A stretch of 64,000 bases of DNA from NCBI GenBank assembly GCA_035578155.1, contig JAPWDM010000078.1, forward strand, positions 186,001 through 250,000, written 5' to 3'. Position 1 is the first letter of the stretch. Each line of letters starts with the position of its first letter. The notes under the pieces were generated by a model. That model ran no database searches and was not told where the DNA came from. It saw only the letters and a list, made by a program, of their open reading frames with translations. A program made the translations under genes and the position numbers. Positions 33,166 to 45,907 of the stretch are shown one piece after another. Origin of the DNA: Brachynemurus nebulosus. Lineage: Eukaryota > Arthropoda > Insecta > Neuroptera > Myrmeleontidae.

Positions 33166-33744
33166 AAGCAGAATTATGAAACTGAAAAAAAATTATTGGT
33201 TTTGTAATGTCCCTCTTTTAATGCTACTTTAAGTAGCTTAAGTATTTCCTAATTTCAAAGCTGAATCCGTCCCTTATCTTGGTCCACGCCAAAGGAACTA
33301 AACCAAACTATTAATTCAACGACTGTATCAACTATTCAATTCAAGCAGACGGTTAACTTTTAGTAAACTGAAATTGGCACACCGCGTACTATAGTAGCAC
33401 CAAATGAAAAAGAAAAACTATATATGGAATATTTTTAACAAGAATACAACGGTGATGACTTGGTATGATTTGACCGGGATGAAATGCAATAACCGGGATG
33501 GACTGGACACACACTGATGTAACTGTTGTTGACCACCATTGACTACAACTACCATCACTATACTGGATGTCCCCACTTTTATCCCGCTCCACCAGCACCA
33601 CCACCACGACCATCACCACGTTGTGTTGTGTCATCTTCTCATAACACGTCTTCGGTAATAAAGAGGACGAGTGTAACAGATGTTGAACATCTCCTGGAAC
33701 GGTAACTTCGCGGTAACTTGATAGTAACCTTCAATGTTCCATTC
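33166..33744. other. Intergenic, nothing recognised
   Basis: A slightly less AT-rich stretch at 33440-33640 contains ACC/CAC-rich simple sequence but no convincing exon. Confidence 0.35.
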
Positions 33745-34200
<456 letters not shown>

Positions 34201-34689
34201 CAAAGAGTATAAGATAAGATCGGTTTCAGTTTCGGTGTTTAAACCATTGAAGGTGATAAGTTTTTCTTGATAAAAAAATTGATTAAATAATTGATAAGAT
34301 GCTGTTCAGTCATAACAACCTATTTTTTCCAATTAAGAGGTATTGAGCAAATAGTATTCACGAGACAATTACAAGTGTTTAGTAAAAGATAACCTGACGA
34401 TATAATAACCAGACAGAAAAGGATTTCTTATTTTGAATTTTTAAAAAAAAATTAGATTTTTCAATGATTAAATTTTGGAATTTAGATTTTATTTTTTTAA
34501 GCTCTTATGGAAGCCGATTCTGGCTATTTTGTCAGTAACTCAATTGACCAATCTACCAGAAAGTTTGAACCTTGATCCATCAGCGATCAAATAGCCTTTT
34601 GATAGATCCATTTCACTAGTAAAAATGCTTAGTTTCAAAAAATTCTTCCTGACAAGTTATTTCACGTGTATTAATTTCTTAAATTTTTT
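34201..34689. other. AT-rich intergenic, nothing recognised
   Basis: No gene seen. Confidence 0.4.
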
Positions 34690-35290
34690 CAATTTTACCA
34701 TGAAATAAAGTCAAGATCAATTTTTATAGCGAAAAAAATAATACCAAACATTTCATTGGTCATTTCATTATAGGTAAATAAAACAAAACTTTTTATTAGT
34801 AAGTTTAATTGGCTTCAAAACCATAGCAACGAAATATTAAATACGTAATAATACGAAGTTACTTAACTGTTATTTTGATTGTTAAATTTTATATTTTTTC
34901 TGAATAAAATGTGTTTTCTACCACTGAAATTATTTGCCTAAAAACAATTGTTACTTTATTGCAAAAAAAGGTCATTGTGAAATTATTTCAGTAATTACTT
35001 TCAAATTATTTAAGTTACTTGCAGATACTTTTGCGCCTGCGTAAACCGAAGATAGATGATGAATTGGAAGACATAAAACTTAACTAAGTAAATAAAATAA
35101 CTGCTTAAACAGTCGATACTTCTTAAGAAGAATTCTCAACCGAAAAACTCTCTGGCTTTGTGGTTTGGTTCTTGCTCGTTGACAGTTTTCTTTTCTTTTT
35201 TGTTAAATTGCTAGACAAAAGATTTTCGTTCAGATTTTCATTAGAATTTCACTAAATTCCTGATTGCTTATTAGAAATTCGCTTAAAAGC
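34690..35290 (+). repeat. Segmental duplicate, copy 2 (empty site)
   Basis: Counterpart of 30840-31660. Around 34888-34920 TTTATATTTTTT runs directly into CTGAATAAAATGTG, where copy 1 carries the hairpin element. Confidence 0.6.
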
Positions 35291-36307
35291 ATTGAATATT
35301 ATTGTATGGAAACAGTTTCATGTTCCTTGGTCCAAGTTTCAGTTTCTTAGGATAGCCAGAGAATTAGGCAAAAATTATGCAAAAATGAAAGTTTTCAGTT
35401 TGTTCGGGAAAAATCTTTTGATTCTTCAGCTGCTGGAGACTAAAGCTCGGTTGAATTGTAAATAAAAAATATTTCTATGACGATCATATAAGTATATATA
35501 GCCGGGCAAACTTGAGCAAATATCACTTTTTATCGTATGTGTGTGTAAGGAAGGTATCCATATGTTGGGTTACCTATCGAGTACCCACTGAGGTTAGTTC
35601 AACTGTCGCTGAAGACGTTGTTGAATCCGTGTATGGCCGGATATTGGTTAGTTTTATAGTCGCCACACGCGGCTAAACGAAATGATCTCTTCGGGGTGGC
35701 CACTGACCGGACGGTTGGACGGTGTTCATCCAATAAATCCCAACCCCATTTTTCTCGTAACGATGCCCGATGCGTACCTTTTTACATAGGTATGGCTCGG
35801 ACCGCACACATGCATAATATCAAAAGTTATATTATGAGCTTTCGGTTCGTTTTTTTTTTTTTTATTAAACTTTCATACATTGAGGTAATGTGATCAGCCG
35901 TTGACCAGCGCCAATGGTGCGGTCATACGATGGGCCCAGATCAAGCCATAATATTTTACGATCATCTGTTTGCCGGATTTCATTTTGATACTACTGAAAT
36001 TCAAATTATGTTTGTGTTTGCAAACTATTTTACATGATCGACTTTTTGCCCCCCGGTTTAAGGGAGGGGAGGGGGAATTCATTTTGTAGGGCGTGTGTCT
36101 CGTATAGCTTTTTCTTGCTGCAAATACGTAAGATAGGTATATTATAATGTTGGTTATTTTATGGTTATGAAACGAAAATCTTGTTTGTTTTATAATACAT
36201 TTCTTGCGAATAATGTTCAAAAAGTGATGGCAAATTTTGGTTGACCAGACGAATTCGAAAAGATTTAAAGAAAAAATTAGTTGCCAAGACTTTTAACATG
36301 TTGTTAC
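35291..36307. other. Intergenic, nothing recognised
   Basis: Positions 35560-35830 are less AT-rich than the surroundings, but no exon with good splice sites or recognisable protein was found. Confidence 0.35.
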
Positions 36308-36510
36308 TTAATTAAAATTCACATAGTGTTTGAAAAATTGTCAAACTGGATCGGCTGGGACTCGAACCCGGATTTCTTGGTTGCTAGCCAAGCGCTTTAT
36401 CAATTAAGGCTACCGACCGCTTGTTCGAGTGCCACTCCAATCTGATAATAATCAATCAAACACATCCGCTCTTTAATGCGAGACGCAGTTATATTTTTAA
36501 TTTCAAATGC
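36308..36510 (-). repeat. tRNA-like repeat, copy 3
   Basis: The tRNA core is about 36418-36348. The anticodon stem CTTGG/CCAAG is kept, but the loop is CTAGCAA (AGC, Ala), and the D arm is disrupted by an inserted base. The flanks match copy 1 on both sides. Confidence 0.7.
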
Positions 36511-36536
36511 TGTTACTGCATTGAATTAACTGAATA

Positions 36537-36768
36537 CAGAGGCGTAGCGAGGGGGGTGCAAGGGGGTCTACCATGTACCGGGCGCCACTCGCAGAAGGGC
36601 GCCAAATGTGCTCAAAAGCGGCAGTCTTGCGGGGCGCCAAAAAAATTAGGTATGAGGTTTTTTTTGCTCGTCATTTGTTTTTTGTGAGGAAAAAAGCAAT
36701 ATTTTTTTTTACAGGGGCACCAATAAAGCGTCATGCCCCGGGCGCCGGTTATGTTCACTACGCCACTG
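36537..36768. mobile_element. hAT MITE with perfect 8-bp target duplication
   Basis: Ends CAGAGGCGTAGCGAGGGG and (inverted) CAGTGGCGTAGTG. ACTGAATA is on both sides (36529-36536 and 36769-36776). The interior is GC-rich (GGGCGCC motifs). 232 bp. Confidence 0.9.
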
Positions 36769-36776
36769 ACTGAATA

Positions 36777-37270
36777 CGTCATTTCATTAAATTTTAGTGT
36801 GTGCAAATTTTGTAAATCTAACACAAAATTATAGTAAATTTTTTTATTACCTACACTTTGATAAGTATGTATAAACTTGTCCTAAAGTTACGCAGATATT
36901 GATCTAATTATTCGTTTAGACGTAAAAATTTTTTTACGTAAATCTTCAACAAATAAAAAGTACGCCAAGAGCAAGTCAGGGTCACGTAATTAGGATTCCG
37001 TACAGAGAGCCAAACCGCACTTTCTTTTATCCAAATATTATCTACATGCAGCTGTGTTTCTCGTGCTATTTACATTTTTTTTCAACAACTGTTACATGCT
37101 CGAAAAAAGCGGAAGCCTTTCGATAATCTGTGACGCAATATCGACTAAATTTATTGAAATCGAAATATTAGCTTTAGAAGGCTAGGAAATCAAGTGAAAA
37201 CAGTCATTTGTAGCAAATTTTGAGCTATATTTTTAAAAAAATATTCTTAGAATCTTTAAAGATAGCTCTT
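36777..37270. other. AT-rich intergenic, nothing recognised
   Basis: No gene seen. Confidence 0.4.
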
Positions 37271-37274
37271 TTAA

Positions 37275-37537
37275 CCCTAGAACGACAAGGCTCTGTTTTG
37301 GGACAAATTTAGCAAGTGAGTGTCATAAATGACATCTATAATACACCGATTCTAGTGTGTCAAATCGATATTTAATTGATGTCAGTGTCAACGTCTACCT
37401 GTCTAGATGGTATTCAAATTTTTACCAAAAAAGAAACTTATTAGATTATTGTCAACTTCTACATTATTATCAAAAGTTACATCGCTGAAACGAAAAAACG
37501 TAGGTGTCATGTATGACACCGACTTGTCGTTCTAGTA
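37275..37537. mobile_element. piggyBac-like MITE
   Basis: Flanked by TTAA (37271-37274 and 37538-37541). Ends CCCTAGAACGACAAGGC and (inverted) TACTAGAACGACAAGTC. The CCCTAGAA start and TTAA target are typical of the piggyBac superfamily. Subterminal GTGTCATAAATGACA and GTGTCATGTATGACAC are inverted copies of each other. 263 bp, no transposase. Confidence 0.85.
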
Positions 37538-37682
37538 TTAAATACTTGTAATAATTCCACACACGATATATTAATTAAGACTTTCTATTTTTTCGCCCCC
37601 CCCCCCATTTTAATCTAATATATGTGCTTTTCTAATCATTAATATACCTAATTTTTGAGAAAAATTTGTGTATTCTATTTTA

Positions 37683-38248
<566 letters not shown>

Positions 38249-38728
38249 ACCTTAAAAAAAGTAAAAAAAATTGAATTAAAAGTACCTAATTGTTTCTACT
38301 CAAAAACTTTATAATGCTACTTTATTTTTAATTTTATTAATTGAAAAAAATTACGAGAATTTTTTACCATGATACTTTTTTTCGCCTTCCTTTTAAATAA
38401 TATTTTAAGATGGCAATGTTAGCATTGGTAGTTGTCGTGTCTGTATATGCAAAAGACTATACCAAAGTTGTTTGTTATTTTGTTTACTACGTTGCTTTGT
38501 GTTACTTCTTCAGTTACTTAATTAAAAAGTTTTAATTCTTCGTGAAATAAATAAAAAAATAGGTGGCACCATTCTGATACTGCTGAGTGTCTCGTTATGT
38601 ATAAGGCAGATATACATATATCACTTTCATTTAATGAATTTTTGAAATAATACGCGCTTATTAATTTAAGACTTTAGAAGGTTTAGGTATTTCCTTGAAG
38701 GAAAATGCTAACCTGATATATGAATAGG

Positions 38729-38894
38729 TACACGGAGAGAAAATTCCTATAAAAATTACTGTGCTCATACTACAATCGATGTGTAACAGGCGAACATATC
38801 CAATTTTACCGTACAAAAATTGGATATGTTCGCCTGTTACACGTCGATTGTAGTATGAGCACAGTAATTTTTATAGGAATTTTCTCTCCGTGTA
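38729..38894. mobile_element. Near-perfect 79-bp foldback (palindromic) element
   Basis: Arms 38729-38807 and 38816-38894 are inverted copies with one mismatch seen (ATCGATGTG against ATCGACGTG). The loop is 8 nt. The ends read TACACGGAGAGAAAATTCC. It would form a long hairpin in DNA or RNA. Confidence 0.9.
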
Positions 38895-39841
38895 GTTATA
38901 AAGCTAATAATTCCTCACCTTTTTAATGGATACCTCAGGCCCAACAAGAGGGTGGGGTAGTCGAGGTTGCAGCCCCAGTGTCCGGGCTTGAGCAGGGGGC
39001 CCGTAACTGTTGATAGAGAGCCCGGGAAAAAAGTTAAGTGTTTTTTTTTTTACTCACCAATTATTATTCGGGAGAGAATTTTTAAAAAATATGGTTTACT
39101 CCCGGGGCCCACCATTTCTCACCACGACCCTGGGACGCCTAGTCATTTTTTCGAAAAAAAAAAATTTCTCATCACGCTTTTTTAGAAAGAAATGTTCCAC
39201 TTCGTTTCACGATACGAAGAAAACTCGGTCAGATTGGTCATTAACTTTTTTTCTCTTAAAATTACAGGTCGGTTATATTTCTATTAATAAATCACATATG
39301 ACGTTAATGATCGGTAAAAACACACAAAGCTACAAATATATTTTGAAACTTTACATGTAATTTTTTCGAAACCCTATTTTCCAGTTCAGTGGATAAGATA
39401 ACTTCAGCAATTTTCAGTCGATTAATTTGAAATTTTACCTGTAGCTTCTGGCGCGGTACACAAAATTTTTGAAATTGCATGATTAATAAATTTTTAATAA
39501 AAACAAATTAATGTTGATTTTTTCATTGATTTTCAAAATTTTTTCCCATTATCATCTTACAAATCAACATTTCTTAATAAACTTGTGTACCGGCTTAGTA
39601 AATGATCTTAAATGACCTTAAATTAAAGCAAATCACCTTAGACCCCATCAATATTCATACTGACAACACGAGTAAATTTCAATTTTTTAAAAAAATGCCC
39701 GAAGCGGAACAAAACACTATTATTTACATTGCATACAGTTTACACCATTGGAAAAAGTAAAATTATTATTAATACCCGTAATGGAGAAAGACAAAATAAT
39801 AGAAAAATCATGTTATTAATCAATGATAAAAATATTAAAAT
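38895..39841. other. Intergenic with decayed repeats
   Basis: Positions 38930-39140 hold a GC-rich transposon remnant (GGGGGCCCGTAAC, CCCGGGGCCC). Positions 39365-39540 align loosely with 48430-48610 (AAGATAACTTCAGCAATTTTC, TTTTTGAAATTG). No gene. Confidence 0.35.
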
Positions 39842-40150
39842 GTCCCTGTCGCAGCATTCTGTATAACATAGCGAATTTCCGTTTATAAAAATTAGTTTTC
39901 GTCGGAAACTAGTTGACATAGAAAACTAGTTTAAAGATCTTTTTTATGTAAGTTTTTCTCCTCTTTTAAATGGTGTAAAAAAATTTCGCAAAAGATGTTG
40001 ATTAAGTGGAAATTTAGGCGAAAAACTGCAAGAACAAAAAACATGTTCCTGGCATCCGAAGTGTCCAAGATTTTGGGACTTCCAACGTTTTCACCAAATT
40101 TTGTAACAGTAGGACATTTCGTTCGAGAGTTATCGTGCGGACACACACAC

Positions 40151-40230
<80 letters not shown>

Positions 40231-40803
40231 TGTGTGAGTTTTTCGAGAGTTGCCATTTTTATTACAGCCAAACCGTTGATTTAATCGAAAAATTGTTGAA
40301 ATAAGAGTTGTAGATATCGACGGGGGCAACCGGTTGCTATAGTCAGAAGCTTTATAGCTCTTATGGTTTTCGAGCTATGACACAAACTTATAGATTTTTA
40401 AATGAGACTATATATTAATTTTTCGATAAAACTGATCTATTGCATTAATAAACAACATAAATGAGCAAAAAGAAATTGTTTTACTCAAGTTTAATTTCTT
40501 AATTTTTCTTTAATTTATCAGTTAGGTGGTAAAAATATGCATTGTGTACTTGAGGTTACTTCAACCGATAGTGTTTTTCTTGGTTACATTTCCATTACAT
40601 CCAAGAAAAGAACCTTTTCCAGTATCACTTCTATTAGAAAAATTTGGTTGTAATAGAAATGGCAACTCTCAAAAAACTCACATGGTATATGGTATTTTCG
40701 GTTTCTATGGATCTTAAAACAAATTTCTGCCATAGTCCCGGGCTCAAGTCACGTCATGATAGTTGCTGTAATAGCTGAATTCCATTCTGGAAATTCGCTA
40801 AAT
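39842..40803 (-). repeat. Dispersed repeat F1 with nested MITE S
   Basis: From CCCTGTCGCAGCATTCTG through a (TA)n tract (40158-40229), then the nested element at 40230-40685, then TTCTGCCATAGTCCCGGGC to TTCCATTCTGGAAATTCGC. Confidence 0.7.
40230..40685. mobile_element. MITE S, copy 1, inserted at a TA microsatellite
   Basis: Terminal inverted repeats CTGTGTGAGTTTTTCGAGAG and (inverted) CCATGTGAGTTTTTTGAGAG, flanked by TA. 456 bp. A second copy at 41977-42421 is in the opposite orientation. Confidence 0.85.
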
Positions 40804-41019
40804 ATATATTATCTATATGTATATAGGTGTGTAGTACATATAACAACAATATAACAAAACACAAGAAGACCTTTAATTAAAAAGTTTTCATTGAACGTTC
40901 GTTCGTTCTAGCGAGCGAACGGCAAAAAACAGACGAATATCAACGGCGTAGCTTCCAACACTCATCCATCCGCGGCCATACAGCGTGCACAAGAAACAAT
41001 AAATATAATAAAAAGTGTT

Positions 41020-41054
41020 ATGCCCGGCGGCGGCAACACAGAAAAACTTATTAG
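41020..41054 (+). CDS. Candidate first coding exon, MPGGGNTEKLI
   Basis: In a less AT-rich stretch (40900-41210) an ATG at 41020 opens MPGGGNTEKLI and runs into a strong donor AG|GTAAGA at 41055. The sequence upstream (CpG-containing, no TATA) could be a 5' UTR. No downstream partner exon was confirmed and the protein is not recognised. It could equally be chance; confidence is low. Confidence 0.25.
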
Positions 41055-41259
41055 GTAAGAAAAGTATAAAGAATAAGAACGCAGTACAACATAGAACTTA
41101 CACACCACTCCAACTGTTATGCAGAGTAGACGAGAGCTACCAACACCCCCGCAACACCCCAACACTCCGGCACGGCGAAGAGAAATCTGGGCGCAGCAGA
41201 AAAAGAAAATACCCCTGTCGCAACATCCTGCATAACATAGTGAATTTTCAAAGAGTGGA

Positions 41260-41734
41260 TACTGGTGGATCTCACATACGACATTCTGCACCCATTGAAA
41301 ATAGTGTACCTCTCTAACACTTCTCTAACAGTGAAAAATTTTCAAAATTAGTTGAGTAGTTAGTTTTTGGCGCTTTTTGGGTCTCCGGAACTCTAGTGGA
41401 TCTCATATAGTATAGCATTATATGTATATAAATGAAATGAAATTTTTAAAGGTGAAAAATTTTTTTAAGCCGGTTGGACCTTTGGACCCTGGCACTCTGG
41501 CAGACGTCATATAACATTACATATCCATTTAAAATAAGTTTATCTCCCTAATAGTAAACAAATTTTCAAAATCGGTGATGACGCGTTCTTGAAAAGTTGG
41601 TTTATTTTCATTTTGAAAAATGAAACAGATAGAAATATTGTAACTGTAATGATAAAAACAATGAAGCATTTTTTGTAAAGAAATTCAGCAAATTTCTTAA
41701 TTTTTTTCTTAGAAGCCATTTCACTCAGAAAAAT
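41260..41734. repeat. Degenerate tandem repeats of about 125-130 bp
   Basis: Blocks such as GTGGATCTCACATACGAC, GTGGATCTCATATAGTA and GCAGACGTCATATAACA recur at similar spacing, each followed by an ATAGT..CTCCCTAA/CTCTCTAAC-like string. Related in reverse to 6290-6610. Confidence 0.5.
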
Positions 41735-42420
41735 GTTTTAAAAGCTTATCTTATGTAATTTTTCACGCTCCTATCAAGGGTGTAAAAAAAATCAAAAAAA
41801 TTTTGAATTTTGGCCAAATTTTTGCAAAAAATCATTAAAATCAGTGAAAATTGGTCAAAATTTTGGTTTCCAAAAATCGGATGTATCTGACTGACGAACT
41901 CATCTAAGCTATTGGGACTTTTGACCTACACACCAAATTTCGTAACAATTGGAAGCTCCCTTCGAGAGTATATATACCATGTGAGTTTTTTGAGAGTTGC
42001 CATTTCTATTACAACCAAATTTTAATGATAGAAATGATACTGGAAAAGGTTCTTTCCTTGGATGTAATGGAAATGTAACCAAGAAAAACACTATCGGTTG
42101 AAGTAGCCTCAATGCCATATGCCTATTTCTACCGCCTACCTGATAAATTAAAGAAAAATTAAAAATTTGAACTTGGGTAGAAAAATGTTTTTTGCTCATT
42201 TATGTTGTTAATTAATGCATTAGATCAGTTTTATCGAAAAATTAATATATAGTCTCATTTAAAAATCTATAAGTTTGTATCATAGCTCGAAAACCATAGG
42301 AGCTATAAAGCTCCTAACTATAGGAATACGTTGCCCCGGTCGATATCTACAACTCTTATCTGAACAATTTTTCGATTAAATCAATGTAATAAAAATGGCA
42401 ACCCTCGAAAAACTCACACA

Positions 42421-42508
<88 letters not shown>

Positions 42509-42632
42509 GAATCTTAGTGAACAACATTTTCGGTTCCTCGAGGCTTCAAAACAAACTTCTGCCATAGTCCCCAACTCAAATCGCGTCGTGACAGTGGCTG
42601 TAATAGCTGAATTCCATTCGGGAAATTCACGT
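41735..42632 (-). repeat. Dispersed repeat F1 with nested MITE S in reverse orientation
   Basis: Same family as 39842-40803. The (TA)n tract (42422-42507) lies on the other side of the nested element. A detached end fragment (CCCTGTCGCAACATCCTGC) is at 41213-41252, separated by the degenerate tandem repeats. Confidence 0.7.
41977..42421. mobile_element. MITE S, copy 2 (inverted)
   Basis: 445 bp, reverse complement of 40230-40685, with the same terminal repeats and TA flanks. Confidence 0.85.
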
Positions 42633-43659
42633 AAAAAGCTCCATCATTTTCACTCACCGGCCACGCTTACGTACGCTTGAACGACGTGTAAAAATTAAGC
42701 ACTTATATTTTTATAAAAGTAGAAAATGTGTTTAGATGCATTATCATCCATTTATTTACGTGGTGGACGTGAAGATGGTGGCAGGGTGTGAGGCGCCACG
42801 TAGTGCTGAAGAAGGTGAAAATGAAAAATATTAAGACGGAATATATATAACTTTTTTTTACCTTACACAAGACGATGAGTTTGTTCGTCGTTTCTGCGAG
42901 TACTACAGCAACCACCTCCCTCGAAGGATAGATGATTACCTCTACCTCATCGTTCGTCTGCGATATCCATGATGGAAGACGACGTACCTACGACGTACGA
43001 ACAAGACATATTCATTATTCTTATCTTGAGAAAAAATATGAATTAAAAAAAAAAAAATAGAAAGTAAGCGAAGTTTCTTAAAAGTATTGTTGTACAAGAC
43101 TTGTGCTGCTGATTATTTACCAGCCAAATAGATTATACTTTTTAATTTTGAAACATAACACCCTTTTTTACGGGTGGGAAAATGAAGAATGTAGTTTTCA
43201 GCGTGAAAAAAATAATGTGATTATATTATGTTTTAATAATTTTAGTTACTTAAGTTTTTATTAGTCTACGTTACTAGCAAAATGTTGGAGTAGAGGAGCT
43301 CCCAGGGTGGGATTAAAAATATGGCCCGCGACTCCAGGTTGTCTATACATTCTCGAAGTCCTAAAACCAGACGTCTCTATTACTATATGCTTTATTTTTT
43401 AAATTCCTTCAAGAAATGTGATTTTTCTGTTACCTTTACAATTCTGATTTAATCGAATTTTGTATCTTCCAAACAAATTAATAGTGTTCGTAATGAACAG
43501 AGACGGATTAACTCACTTTGAAGACCTAAACATTTTCGTTTTCGCGGAGCCCCTCCAAAATCTATAATATATGGAGCACACAATAAATAAAACCAGACCC
43601 TAATGGTCTATTTCATTTGTTTATGCGATAATTCGACCCTGATTGTGTGATTGTGTGAA
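42633..43659. other. Intergenic; transposon remnant at 43500
   Basis: No gene. Positions 43500-43590 (GACGGATTAACTCACTTTG, CGGAGCCCCTCC) resemble 44690-44780, pieces of a decayed element. Confidence 0.35.
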
Positions 43660-44690
43660 TATTACACGATCTAATATTATTCCAGTAAATGGCGAAAATA
43701 ATTTCGGGCAACAAGATTTTTATTTAAAATTAAAGAATCACTCTTAAACATTTCTCTGATGCTTAAAAAAGTGTCGATATTTATCTAAATTACATCCTCG
43801 ACCAAGTGGTCGAAAACCGACATTTCATATTACACGATCTAATATTATTATTCCAGTTAATGGTGGAAATGATTTCAGGCTACAAGAATTGTACTTGCAT
43901 TTAAATAATTACTTTTAAACATTTCTCTAATACAATAGTGCTCTGATTGGGAGAAAGAAAAATGCGTATGTATTGGTCACACAGATATAAAAAAAAAACA
44001 TTAGGAATTTTTTAAGTAAACATACCATTATATATGTATACAGGTTGGAATTTTAATAACTCTTATACCTTTTGGTGAATTTCGATTGTTCACCGTTGAA
44101 TTAGAACGAAATTGGTTAGAAACAACATAGTTATGTTTTAAGCTATTTGTTTCCAACAAATTCCTTTCTAAATCATCGTATAATTTTATCGAAATTCACT
44201 AAAAGATATAAGAGTTATTAAAATTACACCCTGTATATATATAGAATAAGTTGTTTACGTTAAAAAAAATTTATGCTTTTTTATATCCGTGTAACCAATA
44301 CATACGAATTTTTGTTTCTCTTAATCAGATCAGCAGTGTATTTAAATAAAAAAGTGTTGATATTTATCTGAATTACATGGTGGGTCAAGTGGTCGGAAAA
44401 CGACATTTCATATTACACAACCAAATGCTATTCCAACTAATGGCGGAAATGATTCCATGTTACAAGAATTCTTTTTAAAATTCAGGAATTGCTTTTAAAC
44501 ATTTCACTAATGCTTAAAAAAGTGTCGACATTTATCTGAATTACATGGTTGACCAAGTGGTCGAAAAACGATATTTCATATTACACGACCAAATGTCATT
44601 TCAGTTAATGGCGAAAATGATTCCAGGTTACAAGAATTGTACTTGCAACTAAAGAATTACTTTTAAACGTTTCTCTAATGTTTACAAGAA
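43660..44690 (+). repeat. Tandem array of about 169-bp monomers
   Basis: Monomers begin at TATTACACGAYC-like points at 43660, 43829, 44410 and 44579, that is 169 bp apart once the 0.4-kb insertion is removed. Each has CAAGTGGTCG-AAA-CGA, ATGGCG(A/G)AAATGATT and CAAGAATT. Similarity by eye is 80-90%. Confidence 0.8.
43937..44340. mobile_element. Foldback element inside the 169-bp array
   Basis: About 400 bp with long inverted arms: AAATGCGTATGTATTGGTCA at left pairs with a right arm whose reverse complement reads AAATTCGTATGTATTGGTTA, and GGAATTTTAATAACTCTTAT pairs with ATAAGAGTTATTAAAATTAC. It interrupts one monomer. Confidence 0.75.
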
Positions 44691-45907
44691 TGTCGGCAGG
44701 ATGGATTAACCGCCACTTGGGGGCCCTAGACATTTTCTTCTTACCGGACCCTTCCCACCTCCACAAGATATGAAGCACACAAATAAAGTTTAAGTAAACA
44801 AACGCATTTTCCAAAATTGTTTCTTGGCCCTCTGGATATTTTTATACTTACCCAGTTGGCTTGCCGATGCCAAATTTTGGGAACCGCTGGGTAAAATAAG
44901 TCACAATAGCTTTTTAACTTAAACAATACTATATTGGAGATTAGAAAACATCTTCCTTTTACTAAATCCTTCCTATTCAATGTACAGAATTTATTTTGAA
45001 TATACTTAATTTCCCTTTAGAAATAATATGCAAATTTCTTACTTCCTGTTTCTTAACTTCTTACACGATGTTTTCTTGGAAATACCTATGTAGGTATTTA
45101 TTGACTACAGCTTGTTCAGAGCATCGTGGAGCATAAGTAAGAGGCAATTATACAACGAGCAACCACCAATGAAATTATAAAAATGTTTTACCTTTATTTT
45201 ATAGTCACCGTCAATCAAATTGGACTTTGTAATAACACTGTTGATTTTGTGTTCGATATTAATGCGTTGGATCTAGTCGACTAATTAAAAAATCAGGTTT
45301 CTCTTTGGGAATCTTTTTTGGGAAAACGAAAAAGGCAAATGTTGTAAAAATGTAATCTCAGAAGGTTATATTCTAGACGGGCACTTTTTAAAATTAAATT
45401 TTATTGTTTTATTTTCTGAAAGTATAGACTTTTAAAATTGTGTCCTCAAAAAGAAATTTAAAAATTTTGAACATTCATGAAGCTATAGCCATTTTAGTAC
45501 GGTAGGTTCCGGTACCAGGTATTAAAATTCTAAACTTCAAATGCATTTTTTTGAAACTACATTTGGTCAATATGATACTTCGAGTTCTACTTTTCCAATT
45601 GACTTCAAATTTGGTATATGCCTTCAGCACATGTTGCTCTATCGTAGGGATTACAAATATTTTGAAATTTTAATTTTTACAATTTTTAAAAAATTAAAAA
45701 CTTATTGTGGTTCTTGTCAGAATCACAACCTTTCTATACCAAAATTTTCTCCTTCTGGTTCCAGATTAACACAAATTCCAAAATCATGTCAACAGAGTAC
45801 ATTCTTTTTTTACATGGCTATATTTAGATCGCTATAAGTCCTTAAATTTTCATTTTTTTTGTATGAAATTTTTTTCTACCTTTTTTTAAAATATCGAATT
45901 TTTATTA
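44691..45907. other. Intergenic, nothing convincing
   Basis: A decayed transposon is likely at 44690-44900 (GGATTAACCGCCACTTGGGG ... GGGAACCGCTGGG). The rest is AT-rich without a recognised gene. Confidence 0.35.

Noticed and set aside
43660..44690. CRISPR-like array
   Set aside because: Monomers are adjacent without spacers, about 169 bp long, and the genome is eukaryotic.
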